A program made the translations under genes and the position numbers. Under the pieces are notes generated by a model, which was given only the letters and a program-made list of their open reading frames with translations, was not told where the DNA came from and ran no database searches. Positions 18,931-26,801 of a stretch of 64,000 nt of DNA are shown in pieces. The stretch comes from UBA1366 sp047602575 (lineage in GTDB: Bacteria; Bacillota; Clostridia; Oscillospirales; Ruminococcaceae). Every line of letters begins with the position of its first letter. The first letter of the stretch is position 1. The stretch spans positions 200,519-264,518 of the forward strand of contig JASGGY010000001.1 of assembly GCA_047602575.1 (NCBI GenBank), given 5' to 3'.

Positions 18931-19956
18931 TTATTCAAACACAGTGCAGGGCTGGGAAGTCGCTAGGATGCCGTTTTCGCCGTTGATGAGCACCTCGCCC
19001 CAGTCAGAGGAAAGCACCGAGCCGTCCCATTCTTTGGCAAGATCCAGATATTCCACGCCGCCGCCGTTGCCCTTCCAGCTCCAGCCCAGATAGCCGACGG
19101 AGAGCTCCTGACAATGCTTCATAATATAACTCTCGTCCACGTCGCCGTCGGAGTGCTTGTAGCCGAACTCGCCCACGCACACGCAAAGCCCCATCTCGCG
19201 CACGCCGTCAAGGTTTGCGTCAATGCTGTTTACATTCTTGCCAGCCGTGCCGTACATATGAACGGAGAACATCGTGTTTTTCTCGCTGTCGGAGGCGAAA
19301 ACTGCCGATCCGGTGTCCATGATGCAATCGCCGTACTGTCCCCAGCCCGCCGCGTCAACCATGAGGGTGTTCTTGATGCCCGCCGCGCGGATTTCCGGAA
19401 TCACCTGTGTGTAGCCTGCTTTCCAGGTGGCGCTGTCCCATGTGCCCACCCACTCGTTGGCGATGTTGAGGATGACATAAGCTTCGTTGCCGATGAGCGC
19501 GTCCTTGATGTCGATCCAGTACTGCGCGGCGGCTTCAAGCGACGCGATGTCGTCCTTGCCCGTTGCGTCATGCACCTCAAGAATCGCAATCAGCTTGTTC
19601 TCGCGGCAGGTTTTGATCAGGCTTTTCACCGTTTTCGCGTCATCCCTTGACCACTGTCCGCCGTCGGAAAGCACAATGCGGATGCTGTTTGCACCCGTCG
19701 CGGCGATGGCTGGGATCGCGATTGCGTCGTCGCTTGCGAACCAGGCGTGCGCGTGGTTGATGCCGCGGAACACGAACGGCTGTCCGTTTGCGTCAAGCAG
19801 CTCCGTGCCGCTGACGGTGAAGCCGCCGGTGACCGCGTCCGGTGTCGAAGCGGCTGGGATCAGTGATGCCGAACCGCCGGAGGAGTCGCTGTCCGCGCAG
19901 CCCACGGCGGAGAACAGCAGTATTAGGGGCAGCAGCAGGGAAAAAATTTTTTTCAT
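18931..19956 (-). CDS. GH5 (subfamily 8-like) endo-beta-mannanase, lipoprotein
   Basis: 341-residue secreted lipoprotein: signal peptide 1-19 with lipobox SAVGC (C20), a Ser/Gly linker to about 40, then a GH5 barrel. FTVSGTELLDANGQPFVFRG, GINHAHAWF, IANEWVGTW, LMVDAAGWGQYGD, GEFGYKHSDGDVDE and LGWSWKGNGGGVEYLDL follow the wording of GH5_8 beta-mannanases closely. Catalytic acid/base is E168 (NEW) and nucleophile E263 (GEFG). It should cut mannan or galactomannan at the cell surface. Start: ATG 19956 with AAAGGA 9 bases upstream; the longer ORF start at 19992 lies inside the promoter-proximal palindrome. The chemical substrate is inferred from the subfamily. Confidence 0.9.
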   Translation of the reverse strand: MKKIFSLLLPLILLFSAVGCADSDSSGGSASLIPAASTPDAVTGGFTVSGTELLDANGQPFVFRGINHAHAWFASDDAIAIPAIAATGANSIRIVLSDGGQWSRDDAKTVKSLIKTCRENKLIAILEVHDATGKDDIASLEAAAQYWIDIKDALIGNEAYVILNIANEWVGTWDSATWKAGYTQVIPEIRAAGIKNTLMVDAAGWGQYGDCIMDTGSAVFASDSEKNTMFSVHMYGTAGKNVNSIDANLDGVREMGLCVCVGEFGYKHSDGDVDESYIMKHCQELSVGYLGWSWKGNGGGVEYLDLAKEWDGSVLSSDWGEVLINGENGILATSQPCTVFE

Positions 19957-19980
19957 GCGGGAACGTCCTTTCGGTTGAAA

Positions 19981-19992
19981 ATGAAGCTTCAT
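19981..19992. promoter_or_regulatory. Palindromic operator candidate ATGAAGCTTCAT
   Basis: A perfect 12-base palindrome between the -10 box and the ribosome site of the mannanase gene, where a repressor would block transcription. No matching copy was noticed at the other hydrolase genes. Confidence 0.3.
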
Positions 19993-20015
19993 TTAGCTAA
20001 TCGTCTGATAAAATA

Positions 20016-20044
20016 AGTCTATCACGCCGCAAAAAGCTTGTCAA
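20016..20044 (-). promoter_or_regulatory. Promoter of the GH5 mannanase gene
   Basis: Minus-strand consensus -35 TTGACA (20039-20044), 17-base spacer, -10 TAGACT (20016-20021). Confidence 0.7.
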
Positions 20045-20143
20045 TCCGCACCGCATTTTTCAATCGTTTGCGCAGGAATATTCGTAGAAACCGACAGATT
20101 CCCGCCCGGAAAACTGGCGAACAGGCTAAAGCGGCAAGGAAAA

Positions 20144-20174
20144 ACCAGAGCGGAACATGATGTCCCGCTCTGGT
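20144..20174 (-). terminator. Terminator of the LCP gene
   Basis: Minus-strand stem ACCAGAGCGG / CCGCTCTGGT followed by TTTTT, shortly after the LCP stop. Confidence 0.85.
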
Positions 20175-20180
20175 GTGAAT

Positions 20181-21434
20181 TCATTCCCCGTAAAGCTCTT
20201 TTTTCAGTGCGGCTGTATTCGCCGCGAAGTCAGGCACAAGCACTGACATATCGCGTATGGTCATGGAGCGGTAGGAATTGTTCAGCGGGATGCGCAGTTG
20301 GTTGATGTCATAGCTGAGATAGGTGGGCGCTTTCAGGATCATGCCGAACACCTCTCCCTGCGTCATGTCGGTGGTGATCTGGGGGAAGAACACGTCCACG
20401 AAGTCGCTGAGCTCGGAAACGCTCATGCCCTTTGCCTTTTCGATGACCTTCATCAGCACGTCGCGCTGGCGCTGGGTGCGCTGGTAGTCGGCGTTGCCCA
20501 CATAGCGGATGCGGCAGTAGCCAAGCGCCTGCTTGCCGGTGAGGTTGTAGGTTCCGCCGCCGGAAAGCTTGTCGGTATCAAGCGGATCGCCTTCGAGCTT
20601 GTTCTGCTCTTGAATATAATTGTTCATCACCGCAACCTCGGCGTCGGTGACGGTGATTTGCACGCCGCCGATCTCGTCGATGACGTCCATGAACGAATAG
20701 AAATTCACCTGCGCAAAGCGGTCGATGCGGATGCCGAAGTTATTCTGGATGGTGGAGATGAGCATCGCCGGACCGCCGAAGGCATACGCGGCGTTGATGC
20801 GGTTGTTCTGTTTTCCCGGAATGGCGACGTAGAGGTCGCGCATGAAGGAGGTGAGCGTGATTTCTTTGGTTTCTTTGTTGATGGAAACGAGGATCATACT
20901 GTCGGAGCGTCCGCGTTCGGTCTTGCTGCGCGCGTCCGTGCCGACGAGGAGGATGTTGTAGACATTGTCACTGAAGGTCAGCTCCTGCGCGTGATTCTTA
21001 AGGTTGTCAATCAGATCCTGATCCGCCTTGTCAATGTCGCTCTGGTCGGAATTGATCGCGTTGCTGTCCGTGTCGTCGTCGGGGATGGAGTCGAGAATGC
21101 TGTTGTCGAAGGTGGAGGGAACATAGTTGATCTTCCCCACCTTCTGCCACACCAGCGCAAGCGCCACACCGGACACAACAAACACCGCCGCCAGAACCGA
21201 AACCAGCACGGTGATGATTACACGGCGTTTTGTCCAGCTTTTTTTGCGGCGCTTTCCGCCGCGCGGCGGGTTGGTATCGCCGTGCAGGATTTGTTCTCCC
21301 GCGGCGGTGTCGGCATCGTCCGCTTGCTGCTTTTTTTGCATCGCCTCGGAAATGATCCGGTCAAGCGCTTTATCATCCATATCATTCATGGCAATGCCCA
21401 TGCACTCCATGCTCAAATCGCTGTGAAAGAGCAC
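20181..21434 (-). CDS. LytR-CpsA-Psr family cell-wall polymer ligase
   Basis: 417-residue membrane enzyme that transfers undecaprenyl-linked wall polymers (teichoic acid-like or capsule) to peptidoglycan. Cytoplasmic charged N-terminus ending RRKKSWTKRR, one membrane helix (VIITVLVSVLAAVFVVSGVALAL), a short acidic linker, then the extracellular LCP domain: NILLVGTDARSKTERGRSDSM (conserved Asp/Arg), LTSFMRDLYVAIPG, NRINAAYAFGG, GYCRIRYV and RTQRQRDVL, carrying the Arg residues that bind the lipid pyrophosphate. The GTG at 21434 is used because AGGAGG (about 21446-21451) is 11 bases upstream; an ATG four bases earlier is in another frame. Confidence 0.93.
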   Translation of the reverse strand: MLFHSDLSMECMGIAMNDMDDKALDRIISEAMQKKQQADDADTAAGEQILHGDTNPPRGGKRRKKSWTKRRVIITVLVSVLAAVFVVSGVALALVWQKVGKINYVPSTFDNSILDSIPDDDTDSNAINSDQSDIDKADQDLIDNLKNHAQELTFSDNVYNILLVGTDARSKTERGRSDSMILVSINKETKEITLTSFMRDLYVAIPGKQNNRINAAYAFGGPAMLISTIQNNFGIRIDRFAQVNFYSFMDVIDEIGGVQITVTDAEVAVMNNYIQEQNKLEGDPLDTDKLSGGGTYNLTGKQALGYCRIRYVGNADYQRTQRQRDVLMKVIEKAKGMSVSELSDFVDVFFPQITTDMTQGEVFGMILKAPTYLSYDINQLRIPLNNSYRSMTIRDMSVLVPDFAANTAALKKELYGE

Positions 21435-21519
21435 GCATGGGCTCGCCTCCTCTCCTCATCTGATTTATTTGTTCTTTACACGCAAAAAGCCTTGTCCGTT
21501 CACGATTGAAATCTCTGTT

Positions 21520-21548
21520 ATTATACACCTTACAGGAAAAATTATCAA
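21520..21548 (-). promoter_or_regulatory. Promoter of the LCP gene
   Basis: Minus-strand -35 TTGATA (21543-21548), 17-base spacer, -10 TATAAT (21520-21525). It is divergent from the flavodoxin promoter about 75 bases away. Confidence 0.75.
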
Positions 21549-21621
21549 CCTTTTTTTTAGTGTTTTCGCCAAATGGTGAAAAATTTTACATTGCCGCATC
21601 ACTTTTCGCCGGAAAAACCGG

Positions 21622-21650
21622 TTGCATTCCGCGAAGCGCCGTGCTATAAT
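21622..21650 (+). promoter_or_regulatory. Promoter of the flavodoxin gene
   Basis: -35 TTGCAT (21622-21627), 17-base spacer, -10 TATAAT (21645-21650), leaving a very short leader before the AGGAGG at 21660-21665. Confidence 0.75.
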
Positions 21651-21674
21651 GTCGGTAAAAGGAGGCGTTGTCTG

Positions 21675-22163
21675 ATGAAAGCCATCGTCATTTATTATTC
21701 GCTCGAGGGAAACACGGAGCTGGTTGCGCAGGAAATCGCCAAAAATACCGGCGCGGAACTGTTCCGGCTTGTTCCGGAAAAGCAATATCCCGACAAGGGT
21801 ATCGCGAAATTTTTCTGGGGCGGAAAGAGCGTGATGTTCGGCGACAAGCCCGCGCTGAAAAATCCCGTACCCGATCTGTCGGAATTCGACACTGTGTTTG
21901 TCGGCACGCCGGTGTGGGCGGGTTCGTTCGCGCCGCCGCTGAACACGTTTCTCAGCGGCACGGATCTATCGGGAAAAAATGTGGCTTTCTTTGTCTGCTG
22001 CGGCGGGGGAAGCACGGAGAAGTGCTTCCAAAAGCTCGGAAAGGCAGCCGAAGGCGCGAACATTTTAAACCGACTCGATTTTGTTGATCCGCGCAAAGCC
22101 GACCCCGCCGAAGTCGCCTGCAAGGTGAAAAATTACTGCAGCGCGCTGGAGCTGTGGAAGTAA
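21675..22163 (+). CDS. Flavodoxin-like FMN protein
   Basis: 162-residue cytoplasmic protein. KAIVIYYSLEGNTELVAQEIA is the phosphate-binding loop of flavodoxins (usually T/S-x-T-G-x-T; here SLEGNT), VFVGTPVWAGSFAPPLNTFLS and FFVCCGGGST are the two loops that pack on the flavin ring. It resembles the flavodoxin domain of NAD(P)H oxidoreductase-type proteins more than classical electron-carrier flavodoxins. Start ATG at 21675 with AGGAGG nine bases upstream; the longer frame upstream overlaps the promoter. Partner enzymes are not adjacent. Confidence 0.88.
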   Translation: MKAIVIYYSLEGNTELVAQEIAKNTGAELFRLVPEKQYPDKGIAKFFWGGKSVMFGDKPALKNPVPDLSEFDTVFVGTPVWAGSFAPPLNTFLSGTDLSGKNVAFFVCCGGGSTEKCFQKLGKAAEGANILNRLDFVDPRKADPAEVACKVKNYCSALELWK

Positions 22164-22235
22164 TTCCCGCCCCGTCCGTCATCAGGAAAACGTGATAGCT
22201 CCGCCGTTTACCCCCGCGGAAATCGTTGCATTCCC

Positions 22236-22264
22236 TTGATAAACCGCATAGAATGTGATATAAT
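22236..22264 (+). promoter_or_regulatory. Promoter of the M20 peptidase gene
   Basis: -35 TTGATA (22236-22241), 17-base spacer, -10 TATAAT (22259-22264). Confidence 0.75.
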
Positions 22265-22300
22265 CAGGAGAGAGCGATTTTCACGGGAGGGGGTGAAACG

Positions 22301-23741
22301 GTGGGGTTGTTTTTTTGTATACTAGGTGCGGCTGCCCTGCTGGGGATTGCCGCACTGATACGAGCAAAGCGCATGGAAGCGCCCCCGCCGGAGAGCCGTT
22401 CGTTTACCGTGGGCGTGGACGACCTCGACGCGCAGCGCCACGCCAGCAATCTCTCGCGCATGATCCGCATCGCGACGGTTTCCGACCGTGAGAGCGACGA
22501 TTTATCAAAAATTTACGAGATGCACCGCTGTCTGCAGCAGCTCTATCCCCTCATCCACAGCCGGCTGGAGAAGCTTGACCTCGACGGCGCGCTGCTGTTC
22601 CGGTGGAAGGGGCGGCTGCCGCGCTGCAAGCCCATTCTGCTGATGTCGCACATGGACGTGGTGGAAGCGTCCGGAAGCTGGAAATATCCGCCGTTTTCCG
22701 GCACGATCGCCGACGGGAAAATCTGGGGACGCGGCACGGTGGACACCAAGGGCGCTTTGTGCGCGATTCTTGAGGCGGTGGAGCATCTGCTCGAATCGGG
22801 CTTTGTCCCGCGGCAGGATGTTTACATCGCGTCCTCCAACAACGAGGAAATCACCGGTGACGGTGCGGTCAAAACGGTGGAGTACCTTCATGCCAGAGGG
22901 GTGGAGCTTGAGCTTGTCATGGACGAGGGTGGCGCTGTTATGGGCGGAATGCTCGGTGCGGACGCTGCGTCGGCAATGATCGGCGTTGTGGAAAAGGGGC
23001 GCGCGAACGTCCGGTTCTCCGCGCATTCTCACGGCGGACACGCGTCGATTCCATTTCGCAACAACCCGTTTGCACGGCTTGCGCGCTTCATCGACACGGT
23101 GGAGTCCCACCCGCCGTTTTGCAAAAAAATCAACCCCACGGTAAAAAAAATGTACGCCGCAATGGCGCCCATCATGCCGCTGAAGTACCGCTTTTTCCTC
23201 GGCAATCTCTGGTTGTTCGGCGGGCTTCTGCCGCGGATTCTCTCCCGCATGGGCGGGCAGGCGGCGGCGCTCGTGCAGTCCACCTGCGTGTTCACCATGG
23301 CGCAGGGCAGCCACGGTGCGAATGTAATTCCGGAAACCGCAACCGTGACGGCAAATCTGCGCTTCATCCAGCACGAGCCGATGCAGCCCACCCTCGCCAA
23401 GCTTCGAGCGGCTTGCCCACAAAAACCACATCGACATGGAGATCATCTCCGGCTACGACTGCTGTCCGGCGGCGGATACCAGATCCTATGCCTATCAGAA
23501 GGTCGTGAGGCAGATCGGCGAAACCTTCGGCGGGATACCGGTTGTGCCGTATGTGATGCTTGCGGGAACGGATTCGCGGCATTACACGAAAATCTGCGAC
23601 TGCGTGCTGCGCTTTGTTCCGCTGACATTTTCGGAATCCCAGCAGAAATCCGCCCATGCGGTGGACGAAAACCTCAACGTCGATTCCCTCGCCCGCGCGG
23701 TGGTGTTTTACACAAAGCTGATCGAGTCCTACGGCAATTGA
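22301..23741 (+). CDS. M20 family zinc metallopeptidase with N-terminal membrane helix, one frameshift
   Basis: About 480 residues if the frame is restored. N-terminal helix (LFFCILGAAALLGIAALI) anchors it to the membrane. Di-zinc ligands are visible in order: H in LMSHMDVV, bridging D in WGRGTVDTKG, catalytic E-E in NNEEITG, D/E in VMDEGG, and the last H in SAHAVDEN. A dimerisation-type insert (SAHSHGGHASIPF) is in the middle. It resembles carboxypeptidase/PM20D1-like members. The start is GTG at 22301 with GGGAGG upstream. The frame breaks at 23402-23408: AAGCTTCGAGCGG reads in frame as AAG CTC GAG CGG (KLER) if one T is removed, and the remaining 110 residues follow in the next frame. Probably a sequence error. 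Confidence 0.88.
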
Positions 23742-23753
23742 ATAAAATGAATA

Positions 23754-23790
23754 CCGCCCGGTTCATATAAGAAGCGGGCGGCTGTTTTTA
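23754..23790. terminator. Shared stem-loop between convergent M20 and GH5 genes
   Basis: CCGCCCG (23754-23760) pairs with CGGGCGG (23775-23781), followed by GCTGTTTTTA on the plus strand. It overlaps the GH5 stop codon. Confidence 0.75.
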
Positions 23791-25572
23791 TTTACCGGGG
23801 GAATAGGTGAAGGTAACGGAAATCTTGCTGACGGCAAGCGAGCCGATGTCCAGGTTCACGGGGGACACGTTGTCCAGCGAGCCGTCGGCGGTGCGGGCAT
23901 CGTCGGGTGCTTTGGACACCCAGCTGTTATACAGGTTGACCCGTGTGGTGTTTTCGTCGTCGGAGTTGGTGTAGAAATCCTTTTGCGGGGTGAAAGGCTC
24001 ACCGTTGATTTCGATGCGGTCAATGGTGATGATATAGCCGGGGAACAGCTTTTCACCGTTGAAAATACCCAGCGCGGAAAACGACACGCCCTTTGCGATG
24101 CCGCTTTTGCTGAAGTCGAGGCTGACCGTGTAAGTTCCCGCTTTTTTGATCACAACGTTTTCGGCGACAACGCCGTCGCTTTTCGAGGCGGGGTCGTATT
24201 TATCGCCGACGCTGTAGGTTTTGGAGTAATCCGCGCTGCTGTACATAATCCATGCCACGGCGGTGTTTTCGTCCGCTTCCACGGCGGTTTCGTTGTCAAA
24301 GGAAGCTGGCGCTGCGGCGAGGGTTTCGTTGATGCGGTTCTGTGCATTGTCCTTAACCGCCTGCTCGGTCAGATTTTTCTGAGCGGTATAGCTGCGGGTG
24401 GAGAACAGCTCTGCAATGCCTGCGTCAAGGATTTTTCCGTCATCGCGGGAGTAGAGGTTGTTGCAGTCCCACAGCACGGGGCAGTAGTTGTACAGGTCGC
24501 AGTTGTCGAGGAAATTGGAAATGAACTTGTCGGTGTCGGCTTTGGGCGTATGACCGTCAGTCAGCACGCCGTATTCGCCCAGCACAACGCCGTAGCCCGC
24601 ATCGGTGAATTTAGTCAGCAGCTCGAGCAGCTGGTTCTGTTCTTTATAATCCCTGATTTTGCCCCAGTGGTTGAGTCCGTCCGTTCCGCAGTAATTCCAC
24701 GGCGTGTAGTAATGCACGGAAACAAGCAGCTTTGCGTTGGCGGTGTCGGTGGGCATTTTATAACGGTCGTCCACGGTTTTCTGCACGTCGGTGTTATAGC
24801 CGGCAATCAGCAGGAAGCGCAGTGCGTTGTTGCCGCCCGTCGCGCGGACGGTGTCCACAAAGGTCTGGTTGATGAGGTTTGCGGTTTCATAGCACTGATC
24901 CTCAGAGAGCGAGCCGGAGTCCTTCGCCACGTCCTTGTCGTTGAGCCGGTCGCCCAGTTCCTCGTTGGCGGATTCAAAAATCAGATAGTCGGAGTAGTTC
25001 TTGTACCGCGTGGCGATCTGCGTCCAGATGGATTTGTACATTTCCATCGCCTTGGTGCGGGTGGCTTCGGTCTTTGAACCGAACATGCCCCACCAGCCGC
25101 CGTCCCAGTGGTCGTTGATAATGACGTACATCCCCGCGTTCAGCCCGTAGTTGATGATTTCTTCAACGCGGGCGAGGTATGCGTCGTTGATGGTGTAGTC
25201 GCCGCTTTCGTAAGCGATGGCGTTGGTCCAAGCGATGGGAACCCGCATCGAGTCAAAGCCCGCTGCTTTCATGCCGTCCACCATTGCCTGCGTGGTGATG
25301 GGCTGTCCCCAGAGGGTTTCAAAATGAGAAGGGGCTTGGCTGTTGTTCGCGCTGTGTCCGTAGGCTTCCATGGTGTTGCCCAGATTGACGCCGTTGCCCA
25401 TGAGCGTGACCAGCTCGCTTGCGGTCAGGTCCGAGCGCATTTCGCCGCTTGTCGCCTGGGGCGCGTTATTTTTTGTGGGGGTGCTGGTGTCGTCACCCGC
25501 GCAGCCGGTGAGCAGCAGCGCGCCCGCCGTCAGTGCCGCCGCAAGCGCAGAAAGAGTTTTCGTGCGTTTCAT
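23788..25572 (-). CDS. GH5 endo-glucanase/xyloglucanase-type lipoprotein with C-terminal beta-sandwich
   Basis: 594 residues. Lipoprotein signal with lipobox LLTGC (C24), Thr/Asn linker, then a GH5 barrel (about 50-430) of the clostridial cellulase type: GNGVNLGNTMEAYG, LWGQPITTQAMVDGMKAAGFDSMRVPIAW, HWDGGWWG, ESANEELGD (acid/base E204), VHYYTPWNYCG, GEYGVL (nucleophile E333) and VLWDCNN. The wording fits subfamily 4, which covers cellulase, lichenase and xyloglucanase. Residues about 450-594 form a beta-rich module resembling a carbohydrate-binding domain. Start: ATG 25572 with AGGA upstream. Its promoter and 5' leader are duplicated further right. Confidence 0.88.
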   Translation of the reverse strand: MKRTKTLSALAAALTAGALLLTGCAGDDTSTPTKNNAPQATSGEMRSDLTASELVTLMGNGVNLGNTMEAYGHSANNSQAPSHFETLWGQPITTQAMVDGMKAAGFDSMRVPIAWTNAIAYESGDYTINDAYLARVEEIINYGLNAGMYVIINDHWDGGWWGMFGSKTEATRTKAMEMYKSIWTQIATRYKNYSDYLIFESANEELGDRLNDKDVAKDSGSLSEDQCYETANLINQTFVDTVRATGGNNALRFLLIAGYNTDVQKTVDDRYKMPTDTANAKLLVSVHYYTPWNYCGTDGLNHWGKIRDYKEQNQLLELLTKFTDAGYGVVLGEYGVLTDGHTPKADTDKFISNFLDNCDLYNYCPVLWDCNNLYSRDDGKILDAGIAELFSTRSYTAQKNLTEQAVKDNAQNRINETLAAAPASFDNETAVEADENTAVAWIMYSSADYSKTYSVGDKYDPASKSDGVVAENVVIKKAGTYTVSLDFSKSGIAKGVSFSALGIFNGEKLFPGYIITIDRIEINGEPFTPQKDFYTNSDDENTTRVNLYNSWVSKAPDDARTADGSLDNVSPVNLDIGSLAVSKISVTFTYSPGK

Positions 25573-25596
25573 AATCATCCGCTTCCTGTTTTTAAA

Positions 25597-25640
25597 TATC
25601 GGGTTTCCCGCGCCGCGGGGGAATTTACGCAATGAGTATA
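25597..25640. repeat. Promoter/leader repeat, copy 1 (at the GH5 gene)
   Basis: On the plus strand GGGTTTCCCG, a 4-base variable stretch, then CGGGGGAATTTACG, AATGA and TATAACACG. It is the 5' leader and -10 region of the GH5 gene (minus strand). A similar block in the same order and orientation lies at 26178-26233. The leader could form a CCCGC/GCGGG hairpin. Confidence 0.6.
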
Positions 25641-25663
25641 ACACGGCAATTCGGGGATTTCAA
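25635..25663 (-). promoter_or_regulatory. Promoter of the GH5 endo-glucanase gene
   Basis: Minus-strand -35 TTGAAA (25658-25663), 17-base spacer, -10 TATACT (25635-25640). Confidence 0.7.
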
Positions 25664-25693
25664 CAAGAAAAACAAACACATCAAAGACATTTC

Positions 25694-25707
25694 TGTAAAC
25701 GTTTCCT
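25694..25707. promoter_or_regulatory. cre/LacI-type operator candidate
   Basis: TGTAAACGTTTCCT resembles the catabolite-response consensus TGWAANCGNTNWCA with mismatches only at the end. It lies 30 bases upstream of the GH5 -35 box and just before the DUF2500 -35 box. Confidence 0.4.
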
Positions 25708-25713
25708 GAAAGA

Positions 25714-25742
25714 TTGAAAAATGCGTGCGGGTATGTTATAAT
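25714..25742 (+). promoter_or_regulatory. Promoter of the first DUF2500 gene
   Basis: -35 TTGAAA (25714-25719), 17-base spacer, -10 TATAAT (25737-25742). Confidence 0.75.
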
Positions 25743-25787
25743 GATGTTTTAGCAGAAGATAAACTATGAAATGAGGAGGAGATTGTC

Positions 25788-26135
25788 TTGGAATGGTTCC
25801 CAATTGTATTCGTGTTATTTTTGTGTATCTTTGCGGTGGTTTTTATCAGCACACTGGTGCGGGGTGTGCTGACATGGGGGAAAAACAACGCCGCCCCCGT
25901 GCTGACCGTTGGCGCGGTGATCCGCGCAACACGCGAGGCGCATCGCAGTCATCACACCGGAAATGATATGATGGTCAGCGGATCATACAGCAGATATTAC
26001 GCGACCTTTGAATTTGCTTCCGGATCTCGGATTGAGCTGGCTGTGCCGCATTATGAAATCGGTATGCTTGCCGTAGGCGACCGCGGACAGCTGACATTTC
26101 AGGGGACGCGGTTTATTAAATTCGAGCGGATATAA
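25788..26135 (+). CDS. DUF2500-family small membrane protein
   Basis: 115 residues: one N-terminal membrane helix (about 4-26), then a small beta-rich domain, APVLTVGAVIRATREAH ... YYATFEFASGSRIELAVPHYEIGMLAVGDRGQLTFQGTRFIKFER, which is the DUF2500 pattern. Function unknown. The start is TTG at 25788, eight bases after AGGAGG (25774-25779). A second, more diverged member follows 143 bases downstream. Confidence 0.85.
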   Translation: MEWFPIVFVLFLCIFAVVFISTLVRGVLTWGKNNAAPVLTVGAVIRATREAHRSHHTGNDMMVSGSYSRYYATFEFASGSRIELAVPHYEIGMLAVGDRGQLTFQGTRFIKFERI

Positions 26136-26177
26136 GTGTCGGCTTATGATAAACGGGTCAAACTATGCCGCCTCCTG

Positions 26178-26233
26178 TTTTGAATAGGGGGTTTCCCGTC
26201 CTGCGGGGGAATTTACGAAATGATTATAACACG
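26178..26233. repeat. Promoter/leader repeat, copy 2 (no gene attached)
   Basis: GGGGGTTTCCCGTCC, CGGGGGAATTTACG, AAATGATTATAACACG: the same block as at the GH5 gene, including the minus-strand -10 box. Minus-strand transcription from it would read an AGGAGG-like site (about 26167-26175) but no ATG follows and it enters the end of the DUF2500 gene, so it looks like a stranded promoter copy. Confidence 0.55.
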
Positions 26234-26248
26234 ACGCTGTGTTATAAT
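26222..26248. promoter_or_regulatory. Inverted repeat containing face-to-face -10 boxes
   Basis: ATTATAACAC and GTGTTATAAT form a perfect 10-base inverted repeat around six bases. Each arm contains a TGTTATAAT extended -10, the right one reading toward the second DUF2500 gene (TATAAT 26243-26248) and the left one reading leftward. No good -35 is present for the rightward one. Confidence 0.5.
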
Positions 26249-26277
26249 GGCTTATTGACAGAAAAGAGGGCTTGCTT

Positions 26278-26697
26278 ATGGAACATGGCGGAATTTTCGC
26301 CTTATTATTTTTCTTGATGGTAATTTTCTTATACATCTGGCAGATATTTGACCAGATCAGGCGGAGAAACCCGTTCAGACGTCTGGAGGAGTTGTTTAGA
26401 CGTCTGCGGCGCGTGTCGAGACCGCCGCTCGGTAGAGAACAGGCGGTTGTGAAAGCACGGCGCACGGACGGGTGTTACAAAGAACAGTGGAGATACGGAC
26501 GATACGCTTTTGGGGATGAAAAGTATTGTGTGCAATATTATGTGCAGTTTGAATTAAAAACCGGCAGACTGATGGAGCTGGAGGTCAGCGCAAAGGAATA
26601 CGGGCGCATCCACGAGCGTGATCGTGGGACGCTGGAGTGGCAGGGCGACTGTTTCGTGCGCTTTCATCGGCAAAACTACCGCAAGCCGGAAGAATAA
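26278..26697 (+). CDS. DUF2500-like small membrane protein, diverged paralogue
   Basis: 139 residues. N-terminal membrane helix (FALLFFLMVIFLYIWQIF), a basic juxtamembrane stretch (RRRNPFRRLEELFRRLRR), then the same beta domain as the previous gene: YCVQYYVQFELKTGRLMELEVSAKEYGRIHERDRGTLEWQGDCFVRFHR. The parallel YYxxFE, EY/YE-G and GDxFxxF pattern indicates an old tandem duplication. Start ATG 26278 with AGAGGG seven bases upstream. Function unknown. Confidence 0.75.
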   Translation: MEHGGIFALLFFLMVIFLYIWQIFDQIRRRNPFRRLEELFRRLRRVSRPPLGREQAVVKARRTDGCYKEQWRYGRYAFGDEKYCVQYYVQFELKTGRLMELEVSAKEYGRIHERDRGTLEWQGDCFVRFHRQNYRKPEE

Positions 26698-26709
26698 CCG
26701 CAACACGCT

Positions 26710-26729
26710 TTAAGAAACCCTTAAGAAAC
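26710..26729 (+). promoter_or_regulatory. Direct repeats TTAAGAAAC upstream of the response regulator
   Basis: Two identical TTAAGAAAC units (26710-26718 and 26721-26729), 11 bases apart, end seven bases before the -35 position of a -10-like TAGAAT (26759-26764) that lacks a good -35. One-turn-spaced direct repeats are typical binding sites of OmpR/VanR-type regulators, so autoregulation is likely. Confidence 0.55.
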
Positions 26730-26801
26730 ATCCCGCGTTTTTCTTTGGAAACCCGTTGTAGAATAAAACTACGGATTCATCCGGCTGAAAGGAAACAGAA
26801 C

